DNA of 64,000 bases from Cordilura impudica (GCA_963682025.1 OY821520.1:186419758-186483757), one strand, 5' to 3'; positions 10,555 to 23,160 are shown, counted from the stretch's first letter. Numbers and translations are program-made. The notes: generated from the letters alone by a model not told the origin.

Positions 10555-11141
10555 GGGCAATTCCATATGTGACGGAATGACATTTTGAGTTGTAAAATTG
10601 AAACTAAGGCTATTCCACAAAGCTATTTTCAATTGGAAATTCATTCTTCAGTTTGAAAATGATTGTTAATGATTAAGAGATTTAAAAAAAAACTCAGAAA
10701 CAATTTCTTTACTATTTTATTCTTTTATTTTTGAGTAATTTCTCATTGTGTGAAGGAATGACATTTTTGCTACCATGACTCTGTCCTGGTATTAAAACCT
10801 GGGAACTTTTGTGAATTAAGAAGCTAATCAGTTTTTAAACTAATGCATATTTTACATATGATATATAAGCAATATAAAATTATAATTTAGAGCAACTTAC
10901 CTGTAATAGTGTTGAAGTTATTAATGTCATTTGGCGTGACGGAATGACTAAAGTTTCTTAAAAATGTATTAAAAGAAAATTGAGTAAAAAAATAAATTTT
11001 ATAATTATTTTATTATCTAGAATACTTGTAAGAAATTACATTGTGTAACTTGGAACATATTTTAATATATTTTTAAACTTAATTCATATAAATAAAAAAA
11101 AAATTGTTTTCATCAAAGTTGACATTTTTATGGAATTGCCC
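10555..11141. mobile_element. 587-bp TIR element, GGGCAATTCC family, copy 1
   Basis: Ends are GGGCAATTCCATA and its inverted complement TATGGAATTGCCC. ATTT is duplicated directly outside both ends (10551-10554 and 11142-11145), a 4-bp target duplication. Inside, TGTGACGGAATGACA-like motifs repeat near both ends (10571, about 10753, about 10937). There is no coding frame, so it depends on a transposase elsewhere. A second member lies at 39974-40599. Confidence 0.7.
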
Positions 11142-11329
11142 ATTTATTTTTTAATAGATTGTTAGTTATTGACGTCCTATTTAGACATATTGCAATTAAT
11201 ACTGTAATTTTCATGCAATTTTTGATTTTGTTTTCAATGGTGCGTGGTAGAGCAGAAGAAAGCATATATTTCTAAAAATTCATAACTATACTTAATTCAA
11301 CTACAATATCGGATAAATAAATTAAAGCA

Positions 11330-14300
11330 TAGTGTCTGTTAACTTCGGCGAAATTTCTTTGTAATGGATCGAAATTGATAAAACTTGATCTGTGGAAATT
11401 CAGGTAAACAGGTTCATAAAATCAAAGTTGTCTGTTGAGAACATTTATACATATTTTTCCAAGAAGGCATTCAGAATCAATTTTACCATGAACTAAATTG
11501 AGGAAGAATGTTATGATAAAAGTGATCCTTTTACTTTTCAAAGTTTAAAGCATTGTTAGACTGCGATACGGTGGGAGACTCTATTCTACATATCACCAAA
11601 GATATCGAAGACAAAATAGTAGGAATTGTTGCTGAACTGATTGAAGTTTTTTGATGAAGACATTGTAATGTGGATCCCAGATTACTGATGCGTATTCAAG
11701 TATTGGCTTGACGTGAATAGATAATTTGTTACATAAGGACCATTTAATTCCTTTTCCCATTTGCCTTACTAACAGTCATTACACATGGATGACATAGACG
11801 TGCGAAGATGGCGAATATCTAGAGAAGTTCATAGACTGACATTTTTTAAGATTTAATTGCATTAAGTTGACATTACACCATTTGTAAGAGCTATTTAGGT
11901 CAGACTGGAGAAGTATACTTTCTTCATTGTTTATGAGGGTTGAGCAGAGTTTTACATCGTCGGCATACATAAGGATATAACTATATTGAATAGAATTTGC
12001 AAGATCATTAATAAACAGCAAGCATAGGAGAGGTGTAAGATGACTCCCTTGAGGGACACAGGAAGTAACATGTATATATTTGGGTACGACCGAATCCATT
12101 TTAGGAAGTTGCCGGAAAAAATCCAAATATATCAAGCTTCGCTAGCAGTAGATCATGGCTGACTTTATTAAAGACTTTGCTAAAGTTTGTGTATATAATA
12201 TCAGTTAAGTTATTTTGCCAGAATCCAGAATTTATATAAGAATTAAATTCTGTCAGATTAGTGGTCGCAGATCGTCCTTTCCAATAAGAATGTTGAGCCG
12301 GTGATAGAATTGATGACATTTCGTGTGATAATGTATGAGTTATAATTTTCCCAAAAAGTCTTGGTGTAGCATTTAGTTTTGCAATTGCTTTATAATTAGT
12401 AGAATCACTGCTGCTACCAGATTTATAAACGAGTTTTTCCCAGACTTTGGAAAGAAGCCAAATTTAAGAGAGAGTTATTATATATGAGAGTTAACGGAGT
12501 AGCCAATACTTTGGCACAATGTTTTGTACTTTTTAGGCTCTTAAGAACAGTTAATTGATGTCAGCCGTGGAATGATATAAAAATATCGTGTGCTGTTTAA
12601 CGTCATTGTGGAAAATGTGGACGTAGGAATTCAGTAAAAACAGTTGCAATATCAACATCGTTTGAAAACACAATACCATTAATTTTCATAGTGGTTGGAT
12701 ATGATGTAATTTTTCGTTTAGAGTTTACAAAAGGAATTAATTTCACTAAGATAACTATTGTAACATTTTACTTCCTAGGTTATAATGACTTCTAGCTAAA
12801 ATATGGATCAATTTAATTATTACTCTTCTTAATTTTTTATAGAGCCTGTTCTTACGACTTTTCAACCATTCCAATGTGTTCATATTTCATGATCAAAATT
12901 ACTTCCATCGTTTGAAAGTGGATTGATTTCATGTCAGTTATAGTCAGATAGTAATTGATTTAACATTAGGAAGTTGGTTCGTTTAAAGCATTACGATTCA
13001 GAAAAACTATAAATTTTTAGGCCTCTGTGGGAGCGATGTGGATATTAAAAGTGTTGGATGATGACAATCCAGATGAAAAAATATCGGATTTCTTATAATT
13101 CAACTGAATAGTGTAGGGTTATTTACGAACACGAGATTCAGCATTCTATCATTACAGTTAGGAACGTCATTTATTTGGAAAACACACATATGAGCAAGAA
13201 ATTTAAGGATATCATGAGTCCAATAAGTTGGGATAATTAGAAATAAGAAATCAGTATCATCTAAGGTTTTTCAAGATGCTATCGGGATATTAAAATTGCC
13301 AACTAATATCAGGTAGTCAGCTGGTCTAAGTTTATCTGCTACAGATCTAATTGCTAAAGCGTGTTTTTCATATAGTTGGAAGTTGGAGTTGGGAGATATA
13401 TAAAAGTAAGTTATAAATAGTGTATTATTTCCAAATTTTATAGCTACAAACACTAGCTTCAAATTTGAAGAGTCCTCAACAGGATATATACTCGACAGAG
13501 CAATTAAAACACCGTCAACAAGATTTCAATTTCTAAAGATTTTTTCCTAAAGATTTTTATATTTATTACACATTATATCGGAGTTATTAATATTTCTTTT
13601 TAACCAGGTTTCTGTAAAAGCTACTATAAGGAATCCAACATCGAAACTGTTCAGGAATATATAAGAGAGCTTAGTGTTTATCCCATTTACATTCTGGTAA
13701 ACAATGTTAATAGTTAGGTATTGATACCACTTATCTGGTTCTGGTTAACAGATTTTGGAAGACGTGCAAAGTCTTCGCCGCGATAAATGAATTCACGTAC
13801 CAGTGCATTTTTCGGCCAAAAGTTGGTGTGTACAATTTGGTCAAATAGATGTATTAGAAGAAGTATTTTGAAAGAGGTCGTATTACTTTGTAATTTTGTT
13901 TATTTTGTAGCCTTTATAGAGCTTTAAATTTCTTCGGCAGTCGTATCGTAAAGGAAACGGGTAGCCAAAACGTTTTTTTTATGGAATAGTATGAAGTTAT
14001 CTAGAAATTTCCGCAAGTTTTGGTACTAACGTGTTAACATTTGGAGATATAAAATTCAAAGACGTAGACGAGTTTTGAAATGCAGTTCCCGACGTATAAG
14101 TTATAGGAGGTATAATCATAGGATTAATTACTGTCTTTTTACGTTTTAGAGACGAAATATGTTACGTATTGACAAATTTATCTAAATATGGATGATTTGT
14201 AAATAATTCACCAAACTTAGGAAGTTTACTTCGCGATGATATGAAGTCATTGCTAAGTTCTTCAAATTCAGTTTTGAAACTTTATATTTCTATTTATAAA

Positions 14301-14470
14301 AAAAAACTTTATAATTTTTCTGCAGCGAGGGCAGGTCCATAGCAGGAATTTTGTAGGATCAGCAAGAGCATCTTCATCGCGTGCTTTAAGGCCACTACAT
14401 TTCATATTGTAGTTTCCTAAACACAACCGGCAGGACACCATACGTTCAATTAGTATTTAAAAAATCCTTA
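11330..14470 (-). pseudogene. Non-LTR retrotransposon relic (Jockey/I group) with PHD-like ORF1
   Basis: Read on the minus strand. Near 14450-14300 lies a Cys-rich segment (CRLCLGNYNMKCSGL ... LLWTCPRC), resembling the PHD-like finger of some LINE ORF1 proteins. The endonuclease remnant is at 13462-13271 (LILVGNFNIP, relative of the GDFN motif). Reverse transcriptase blocks follow: TTNLTEFNSYINSGF at about 12255, DIIYTNFSKVFNKVSHDLLLAKL at 12200-12130, CVPQGSHLTPLLCLLFINDLA at 12050-11990 and ILMYADDVKLCST at 11970-11930, so the catalytic YADD survives. C-terminal PILEYASVIWDPHYN is read near 11700. Many frameshifts and stops separate these blocks, and no target duplication was found. The 3' limit is approximate. 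Confidence 0.75.
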
Positions 14471-15100
14471 ATAAATAACGTCAACATTAACGATTGGCCT
14501 TGAATTTAGAACATAATTTTGCCGTTTTTTGAATTTGAAAATTTTTATTGTGGCCTATCCTTTAGCAAAGCTTTTAATCAACTTGATTAAATATTAAATG
14601 AATACATATAAGATTTTTAATTAAGTTTTCAATCAACAGAATTTGGATTTGAAATTATGTTTTTCTAGTGTTTTAATATAAAATATTTTTAATTATTTGT
14701 TACTAATAACAAATGAATTTTGGGGCGAGCTAGATGCTCAATAGTATGTGATAGTTTTTTGTTGCAAATATTTTTGGGTTTTGCTCTTGGAATTGAAATT
14801 TGGGAACATTGTTTGACAGTTATTTAAGAAATGATAATCGGATCAGAGCAAGATTTATATCGTCGTTGGATATTTGAAATACTTTTCTATCCAATGGGTT
14901 GCAGCATGTTATTAATATTATTAATATTTCGGAATAATAATTGGTTTTTAATTTTTAAAAACGAAGAATAATCGCAGACACGGAGGCCACTTAGATTTCG
15001 TTTGTACGTCATCATTACGATTGATTTAGTTTTAATTTTCTTTAAAGCAAATTGCCACAAAACTTGTGGTTGAATGGCTGACATTGAACCTGACATTTGG
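14471..15100. other. AT-rich stretch, nothing recognised
   Basis: A 69-codon open frame on the minus strand (14887-15096) shows no family motif and is probably chance. Confidence 0.4.
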
Positions 15101-15109
15101 AAGAAACAT

Positions 15110-15640
15110 TTTGATGACTGACGAGGCCCATTTCACACTCTGTGGAGGCGTCAACAAGCAAAATTGTCACATTTGAGGAACGGAGAATCCAGACGATAAC
15201 CAGAAAATACCATTACATGACCAAAATGTTACTGTTTGGGCCGGCTTTTGCGCCAAATCGATTATGTCTGCCTGAAAATACGTGGTGCACCATGACACAC
15301 TGTAAGTCAAACAATGTAGTTTCTTAACGTCTGATGTCAAAAAGGCAACATCGACTGGGTACCCAGATCTCCGGAGGCCAATAAGACTCAGACGAATGAC
15401 GAGCTCAAGGCAAGCATTCGTGCCGAAATCATCGCTATACCGCCCATGATGCTCGAAAAAGTTCCATTTAATTGAAGTTGTATTCAAAAAGTCGTACAAA
15501 TGAACTGAAAAGGACCAAGTTAAATCAGACCAATTACACATATGGAAATCTATGTTTTTTAAGTTATTCCATATTCGGACATAAAAGATGTGCGCACCCT
15601 GTACGTGTACATATTTTATAACTGAGTGTGGGTCACGCAC
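15110..15640 (+). pseudogene. Tc1/mariner-superfamily transposase relic
   Basis: The plus strand reads DEAHFTLCGGVNKQNCHI, then GTENPDDNQKIPLHDQN and VTVWAGFCAKSI over 15115-15265, the catalytic-Asp region of a mariner-type DDE transposase. After a deletion, DWVPRSPE and NDELKASIRAEIIAIPPMMLEKV at 15350-15460 correspond to its C-terminal quarter. Stops and frame changes are present. GTGCGCACCCTGT at about 15588 may be part of the 3' end. Only the second half of a transposase is left. Confidence 0.7.
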
Positions 15641-15949
15641 TCATCTGTAAAAAAACCAAAATAATAACAATAACAAAAAATACACTAATTACAGAAACAC
15701 AGTTCATAGTTTTGTTAAATACATTTGTTGAGACAAGCGGAATTTTTACACAAAAGCTCAAAAACCTAAAAAGGATCCACAAGAGAGCAGCTTTTCTTCC
15801 TCAAGTTCGAGCCCTTTAGATATAAAAACGCACTAAAAAAATACGAATTAAATCATTTTTACATAATTGTTATAAACTAAAAAATATTTCCTATATACCA
15901 AAATAACTGATGTTAATGGTTACATCATAAATGTTTTACTTTGAAAAAT

Positions 15950-16265
15950 TTCATGAAAAACTAACCAGTTGAACCGAATCGAATTTAAATTTTTGCTACT
16001 ACACACGAAAGCAACATTAATTAGTTAACTTTGACAGCTGACTGCAGAAGAAGCAAATAATAAAATGATTCATTTTAAGCAATAGTGAAGCTGAATTTCT
16101 ACTTTAACAAATATTTTTATTAGAACAAATCAATAAATCGAAACTTTAGGCACATATGAAATCAATGTAAGCACTTTCGTTATAATTAAGTGTTGTAATT
16201 AGAGATTTTTTCACAAGATGAATCTGTTGAAAATAAAAGTGTGATGTTCAATTAATCATCTAAAT
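15950..16265 (+). repeat. Non-coding block B, homologous to 8318-8640
   Basis: Same order of shared words as block A, ending GAAAATAAAAGTGTGATGTTC. The hAT element begins about 50 bp downstream. See block A for interpretation. Confidence 0.5.
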
Positions 16266-16312
16266 TTTAAAATGGAAATGTTGCATGAATTTAGAGAAGA
16301 ACCTGCTATCAG

Positions 16313-18756
16313 CGATGCCAATTTAGCGCATTTCGCGCTATATTTAGCGCTTTTCAACTACCCAAAAGCGCATTTTTTACCATCAGCGCTTTTTGTTTTA
16401 TAGCTTGGCGCTTTTAGCGCCTTTTTTATACAACTGTTCATTTTAAAGAATTTATTATGTATTTACTTTTTTAATAAAATTTTTTCAACTGCTCTTTTGA
16501 AGTTTTTCAATGGAAAAAGTCCTAACGATTTTTTTTTGTGGAAGTAATTTGTAAAGGTAAATTAAAACTTTATTCTTTGGAATTAAATTAATACGAACTA
16601 ATTTTAGATGGAACGATATGTACAAAAATATAGAAAAGCTTGGGAATCCGACCCGTCTTTAAAAAAGTGGATCAGACCATTAAAAAAAGATGACACAAAA
16701 GCATTGTGTGTTTAGTGTAAGTGCAACATTAATGCAAAACGTTCTGATCTAATGCGGCACACTCAATCAGCGAAGCACATAAAAGCGATCAAGCCATTCA
16801 ATGATATTGATCTTACACAAACTGAAATTTCTTTTCCAATAGCTGCAACTGAAAAACAAAACAGCCAGGCCACGCTTGCCCTTTACACTGCTGTTCATAG
16901 TCCTTTTTCTTCTATGGACCATCTTAGTATAGTGTGCTTTACTGTATTTTCAGATAGTAAGGCTTCAAATTTTAGTCTTCATCGCACAAAGTGCACAAAC
17001 ATTATTAACAATGTTTTAGCGCCTCACTTCATAGAAAGCCTTCTAGAAGATTTAGGTGATTCCAGTTTTAGCCTTATTCTAGACGAAGGTAAAACCTTAA
17101 TTTTTTTTATATAGCTATAGCCCGAAACAGGCTGAATTTATAACGACCTTTTTAGGCCTAATAGATTTAAATGGAGGAAAAGCAGACGACATTTTAAATG
17201 GTTTGGAGCGACTTATGAATTTGTATAGTTTGGATTTTAAAAAACTTCGGGCTATTGCCACAGATAATGCTGCGGTAATGACCGGTGTAAACAACGGCCT
17301 CTTTAAAAAAATTAAAGAAAAATATGATTTAAAAAACCTACTCTTAATAAGATGTGTTTACCACTCATTACAACTGGCAGTTAGTGCGGCCGCTGAGAAG
17401 AATTTTCCACCGAATATAAACTTTTTGGTGTAAGAGACACACAATTGGTTTTCAAATTCGTCAGTCAGACAAAAATTATACAACAAAATTTACAAATTAA
17501 TAAACAATGATTCTGTTATGCCAAAAAAAATTCCCATGGTAGATCTTACCAGATGGTTATCGATTGAACGAGCTATAAAAACAATTTTGGAAATGTGGCT
17601 GGAATTAAAAACGCATTTTAATGTGGTAAGTGACAAGTTCTATGAAACGTCGCTTTTGAAGGATATGTACAACGACCCAAAAAATATTGTTTATATAACA
17701 TACTTAAGTACAATTTTAGCTGAAGTTCAAATGGTAAATCTGGCTTTTGAAGCTCAAAATGCGGACCACACCAAGCTTTTTAATGATTTATATCGACTAC
17801 TACAAGTGTTAACTAATAGAATTATTATACCAACTGATGGATTTGATTATTTAGAAGGTGATATTGATCCTTTACTTAATGAATATTGTTATCTTGGCTA
17901 TAGTTTTGAAAAATCCTGCTTTGATAACAATATTGAAGAAGTCCAAAAGGAATTAATTAAGCAAAATCTTATACAATTCACCAGAGCTCTTATTTTCGAA
18001 ATAAGAGCAAAAATGTCTTCTAATTATAGAATGTTAAAAAAAATATCGTTATTTTGTGTCGGTAATATTTATACAAACAACACCGAAGATGTCATTACAT
18101 TTATAAAAGAATTTATAAATGATCAAAAGGAGATAGAAGAAATAGAAAACAGTCTTAACAATTTGAAGTTTGTTGAATGGAAAAAAAGAGATAGAACTGA
18201 TTTATTTTGGATTGAAGTACATAACTTCAAAAATTCAGTGAATAAAAATCCATTTTTGAAGTTATCAACTTTTGCTATTAATATATTATCATTACCATGT
18301 TCAAATGGAGAGGTGGAAAGATCTTTTAGCGTAATGAATTTTTTTAAAAGCAAAATAAGAAACAGAATGTGTCTAAATACAGTTAACTCACTAATTCATA
18401 TAAAATATGGTCTAAAAATGAAAAAATCATGTTGTTCGGATTACAAAATACCTACAAATGTTTGCGGAAAAATCAATTCGAATGAAACATACAGAAAGTC
18501 GAAATTTTATATGAAAACGGTGTTATGGCCTGAAGATGAAAATCAAAATGATAATATTTTATTCGAAAATGCACAATTTTAAATCGAATTTTGTATTTTA
18601 CTTTACGTGTACAAAAATAGTATATTAATAAAAACCGTTCTCAATGGTACAAATTAGCTGTAAGTGTTTTAATTAATATAAAAGCTTATATATTAATTAA
18701 CATTCTTAGCGCTTTCTGTTTTATTAATATTTAGCGCATTTTGGCGATTTTTGTTA
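16313..18756 (+). mobile_element. hAT transposon, nearly full length, inactive
   Basis: The left end reads CAGCGATGCCAATTTAGCGC, close to the usual hAT terminus. Both ends contain several TTTAGCGC motifs (16320-16420 and 18705-18755), typical subterminal binding repeats. The right end (TTTAGCGCATTTTGGCGATT) is decayed and no clear 8-bp target duplication was found, so the right limit is approximate. It encodes the transposase at 16608-18582. Confidence 0.65.
16608..18582 (+). pseudogene. hAT transposase with a few disabling lesions
   Basis: Order of parts: N-terminal YVQKYRKAWESDPSLKKWI, a BED-type zinc finger (CV*CKCNINAKRSDLMRH, QSAKH) at 16706-16771, LILDE near 17073 at the first catalytic Asp, RAIATDNAAVMTGVNNGLF at 17232-17290 with the second Asp, CVYHSLQLAVSAAAEKNFP, TRWLSIERAIKTI, and the C-terminal dimerisation block SLPCSNGEVERSFSVMNFFK at 18293-18350. 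Full length is about 650 residues, normal for hAT. Lesions visible are an in-frame TAG in the zinc finger at 16713, a frameshift near 17100 with loss of residues after the first Asp, and TAA at 17431. The last 354 codons (17518-18582) are open, so inactivation is fairly recent. Confidence 0.85.
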
Positions 18757-19594
18757 CACTCTTGTGCGCATTTATGATTGGACGTTGTTTTTGTAATATA
18801 TGAAAAGTTGTTTATTTATTTAATTTATTTTCATATTTAAAAGAGATTCTTTTATGTATACATTTTCAATATCTTGAAGGAGACTTTATTTAATCATTTA
18901 TACTAAATATCCTGAGGGAGATTCTTTTAATCATCTCTATTAAATTTCCTGACTGCCCAAAGCACTTTACCATGCAGATAGGTGCAGTCGGATATTTAAT
19001 TAATTAGTTTATTTATTCTGGTTTAATAAATTATGGTTTATTAATATGATGAATGATTAACCATTGCTAATCATTGATTGATTATTAATTCCTAATTTAT
19101 GTTTATCAATTAGTTTTTATTGAAAAATTGCCAAGTTTATATACTACAATTACTCCTGTTGAAAGTATATGTTTCGCTTACTCTACATAAATATTCTTGA
19201 AAAAATATATGTCAGAATATTTATGTGTCATCGATTCATATGACTTCCGCATATGAATGTGTTACTACTTCATGGCCATTTATCATGTTTAAAAAATTGC
19301 GAAGTGCAATTTTTTTTTTTGTTTGTTTAATTTAAAGTGTGCCGTATAAATATAGACCAACATATTATTAGATATTATGCGTCCGGCATTCGATGACACA
19401 GAAATATTGAAACATGACACCCGTATAATTTTTATTCTATAATTTACGATTTGCGTGTTTGCATTGTTTCAAGAAATTTTTTGTATTTTTAGAGATATTT
19501 TATAAATTTTATAATGAGTGTATATTAAAAAAATATATTTTCCCTGAAATAAATTTTTGTTAATTGTGTTTTGAAATGTTTCGAATTCAAAACT
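18757..19594. other. AT-rich non-coding, with a short degenerate tandem repeat
   Basis: At 18840-18945, two to three diverged copies of a unit of about 45 bp (AAATATCCTGAGGGAGATTC, TTTAATCAT) follow each other. The remainder is AT-rich with no gene recognised. Confidence 0.45.
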
Positions 19595-19776
19595 CATTAC
19601 AGTGTCCATAGGGTATATAAGGAGTGAGATCGAAGAAATCTTAGTACACATAAAAAGTAATAATAAGGAAAACATTGATTTTTTGCATTACAGTGTCCAT
19701 AGGGTATATAAGGAGTGAGATCGAAGAAATCTTAGTACACATAAAAAGTAATAATAAGGAAAACATTGATTTTTTG
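19595..19776. repeat. Perfect 91-bp tandem duplication
   Basis: 19595-19685 and 19686-19776 are identical by eye (CATTACAGTGTCCATAGGGT ... CATTGATTTTTTG), followed by CATT of a third unit. Each copy holds GGGTATATAAGG, which resembles a TATA box. Identity means a very recent event or an assembly duplication. Confidence 0.9.
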
Positions 19777-19819
19777 CATTCAATAGAAATTATAATAAAG
19801 TTTACAAAAAAAAAACTTT

Positions 19820-19970
19820 TATATTTCCAATCACTGCTTATAAAGTTATGGACCTTTCCGGAAACCCTTCTATTTGTAGTTCAGGTAGTTGAAAATCTCC
19901 GTTTAAAATGTTCCACATTTTGGAAGATTTTTGTGTTTTTCACACGAGCCCAATATCTCTCCACTGGTTA
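19820..19970 (-). pseudogene. Tc1-like transposase, C-terminal fragment
   Basis: The minus strand reads PVERYWARVKNTKIFQNVEH, then FKRRFST and RRVSGKVHNFISS, matching the final helix region (PxExFWAxxK ... VxFxxxW) of Tc1-type DDE transposases. Only this short tail remains. Confidence 0.45.
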
Positions 19971-20024
19971 AAGCTCAAGGTAGTTTGGTAAAAAAAAAAA
20001 CAAAATCAGTTACTCATCTTTAAT

Positions 20025-22658
20025 ATGAAGATTACAGAAACCACAACAAATGAAAATAATAACCAACAGATTAAAACGATGACGACCTTCAGCTTGAAAA
20101 AATGGACACGATTTGGAACCTGGAATGTCCGTACGCTTTTGGATACCACTCATGTTGCACAAGTGTGTAACGAATTTAAAAAATATAACCTACTATTTAT
20201 GGGCCTTTGCGAAACCAGATGGCCAGAATCTGGGGAGTTCGCCACATCACATGGTCTAACTCTCATATACTCCGGCAGACCATCAGATCGACCAAAAATA
20301 AGAGGGGTAGGCATTCTCTTATCAAAAGAGGCAAAATATGCTCTCATCGAATGGAAATCACACTCCGACGGGATTATCACCGCCCGCTTTCGAACCCGAG
20401 CCAGAAACGTAACTTGTGTGCACTGCTATGCACCAACTGATGTTGCAGAAACGTCGGTGAAAGAGAATGTCGCTGCTATATGTCCGAAACAAGCGTGGCG
20501 CCGACTGTGGCAGTGAGCATCACATTTTAATTGGCACAATTCGTCTCAAAGTAGCAGCCATCAGATTAATAGATAAAGCCCAAAGAAAGTATAACGTCAA
20601 TAAGTTGAAGAACCCAACAACCAAACACGACTACATAGATTCTCTTAACGCTTTCCTTCAAACGATTCCAAATAATACAGTGGAATACTATTAAAACCTG
20701 TTTCATTAACGCAGCCGTCGAACATAAAGGCTATAAAGAAAATAAAAGAAAACAATGGATCTCTGACAATTCTTGGAACCTCATTTCGGAAAGAAGAGAT
20801 ACTAAGGGCTTATTGAACACCGCTAGAACTCGCAATGAAAAGGCAAATCTGCGCTCAATATATCTTACTTTAGATAAGAGTGCCAAAAAAAGTGCCCGCC
20901 AAGATAAGCGTAAATGGATTGATGATCTGGCCAAAGAAGCCGAAGCAGCAGCCGCAACCCATAGAACAAAAGATTTATACAGAATTGCTAAAAAACTAAC
21001 CCAAAAATCGTTTGCTACTAACAAACCACTTAAAACCAGTAATGGAGATTTAGTCACAGGCAAAAGAGACCAGATGGATATATGGGTAGAGCACTACTCC
21101 TCGATGCTAGTGAACATGTCGAACACTGGCCACAACCTATGTGATTGCACTCAATACAGTGCTAGGAACAACATATCCACAGACTGCCCAGAAACTCCCG
21201 AGATTATAGATGCCATAGTGTCTCTGAAAAATAACAAAGCTCCTGGACCGGATAATTTATCTCCTGAACTGTTAAAAGCATCACCCAAAATTAGCGCTAA
21301 GTTTATTTACCACATTATAAAAAATATTTGTGTAACAAACTCACTGTGCGATGACTTAGTAGAAGGACTTATTATTAATATACCAAAAAAGGAGACCTGA
21401 CACAATGCAAAAATTGGCGTGGCATAACCCTTATCAATATAGCAAACAAGATAATATTCCAAGTCATCAATAAAAGGCTAACGCATTCGATCCGCTTGTC
21501 CGCAATGAGCAGGCTGCCTTCCGTCCCCGTAAATCATGTATTTACCATATCAACAGTTTACGGATAATAATTGAGAAATATGTTGAGTGGAGGACGCCAC
21601 TTTACCTGATATTCATCGATTTCGAAAAAGCATTCGACACGCTTTCCCATTCAGTCATATGGAGTACGCTAGCATGCAAAGGCACCCCAACAAAAATAAT
21701 TGATATTGTTAAAGCCATATATCACAACGCAGACTGTCGAATTCTTCATGATGGCTGTATTAGTGACTCATTCACAATTAAAACTGGTGTGAGACAAGGC
21801 TGTGTTCTGTCGCACCTACTTTTTAATATCGTTCTGGACAATATAATGAGAAGAGCCTCGAGTGAACAGAGAGGAATAACTTGGGGGTTCAACAGAAGGC
21901 TAGAAGATCTCGACTATTCCGACTTCAATGATATGCAGGCCAAGATCAATGCAGTACAAACTGAAGCAGGAAAGGCTGGGTTAAAAATAAATATTTCCAA
22001 AACTAAATCAATGAGAATTAATGCTTCTAACAACAGAACATTCGCAACAGACGAGAAGAATCTTGAAGAGGTATCAACGTTCTGTTATCTCGGAAGTCTT
22101 CTGATTACAACAGGTGGCTCTGCAGACGACGTAAGAAACCGAATAAAAGTTGGCAAGCATTCATTTGGCATTTCAAGCCCCATATGGCGATCAACACATA
22201 TTTAGAAAAGAACCAAGCTCAACATGTTTAATTCCTGCATAAAATCATCTCTTCTCTATGGATGTGAATCGTGGAATGCAGCGCAGAAGGATGTTAAGTC
22301 GTTACAGGTTTTCATAAATCGCTGCCTGCGGAGAATTTTAAAAATATTCTGGCCAGCTACGATATCCAATGTAAGGCTATGGGTCCAAACCTCCCAAATC
22401 CTCTTACATGGCGAAATCCGCAAACGAAAATGGCGCTGGCTAGGGCATACTTTACGAAAGCCCGTTGACGATGTCACAAGACAAGCTATAGAATGGAACC
22501 TACAAGGAAGCCGTAGAAGAGGAAGACCATCACACACCTGGCGCCGCCAGATCGAAATTGAAGCGGCCAATAAAGATAAGAGCTGGAACGAGTTAAAAAC
22601 ACTTGCATCGGACAAATCAGAATGGAACAAATTTGTTATGGCCCTATGCTCCTTGTAG
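20025..22658 (+). pseudogene. RTE-like non-LTR retrotransposon ORF, disabled
   Basis: The N-terminal endonuclease is seen at 20025-20516 (TWNVRTLLDT, GLCETRWPESG, GVGILLSKEAKYALIEWKS, VTCVHCYAPTD). The C-terminal half of the endonuclease is deleted, since reading resumes at NKRGADCGSEHHILIGTIRL near 20490. A linker follows (20813-21400, NNKAPGPDNLSPELL). The reverse transcriptase is at 21600-22000 (YLIFIDFEKAFDTLSHSVIW, GVRQGCVLSHLLFNIVL). The box expected to hold the catalytic ADD reads LEDLDYSDFNDMQ at 21900-21940, so the two Asp residues and their surroundings were lost by deletion. The C-terminus (22224-22658) keeps KRKWRWLGHTLRKPVDDVTR and RRRGRPSHTW, a hallmark of this clade. At least four frame changes. 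The TA microsatellite after the stop is a typical tail for these elements. Confidence 0.85.
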
Positions 22659-22672
22659 GAACTACGGGAACT

Positions 22673-22699
22673 TATATATATATATATATATATATATAT
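22673..22699. repeat. (TA)n microsatellite at the LINE 3' end
   Basis: About 13 TA units directly follow the RTE-like element's last codons and are probably its 3' tail. Confidence 0.8.
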
Positions 22700-22799
22700 C
22701 TGGAAATGAGAAAAGTTTTAAAAAAGTACTTAAAGATGTAAATACTTTCTAATAAATTTAACATCAGGTTAAAAAGGCATATTTCAGTTTTTTCCGGGT

Positions 22800-23160
22800 T
22801 CCCATTGTGTCCATGTTAAATGAGACTCAGAAGTCCCTTATCCCCATTGGATAGTAGGTAGAATTCCGGCTGATTTATGGCACTGACATAGTGGATAATC
22901 TTCCCATCCATCTCAATACTGTATGTGTGAACTGGTGTATTGTCTTCATGAAAAAACACTTTCTATTTCGCGGCCTTTTTTTTTCCTTAATTTAATCACT
23001 TAAATGCTGCAATAAGCTAGCTTGAAGATAATAAAATTATTTCACGTGCATCCCAAATAACAGACTTGTTTGGACACGTTTCTCGCATTTCAGTCCACTT
23101 TTTGGACTGTTTCTTTGTCTCAGGTTTGAAGTGATGGCTAGCTTACGACGATCATATAAT
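22800..23160 (-). pseudogene. mariner transposase relic
   Basis: The minus strand reads HHFKPETKKQSKKWTEMRET at 23135-23075, then KSVIWDAREI near 23060-23030 and KVFFHEDNTPVHT at about 22960-22925. These correspond to the mariner blocks YxPExKxQSxxW, VFWDxxGI and FHQDNAPxH, the last with the second catalytic Asp. In-frame stops and frame changes are present, and the N-terminal and last parts are absent. Confidence 0.7.
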
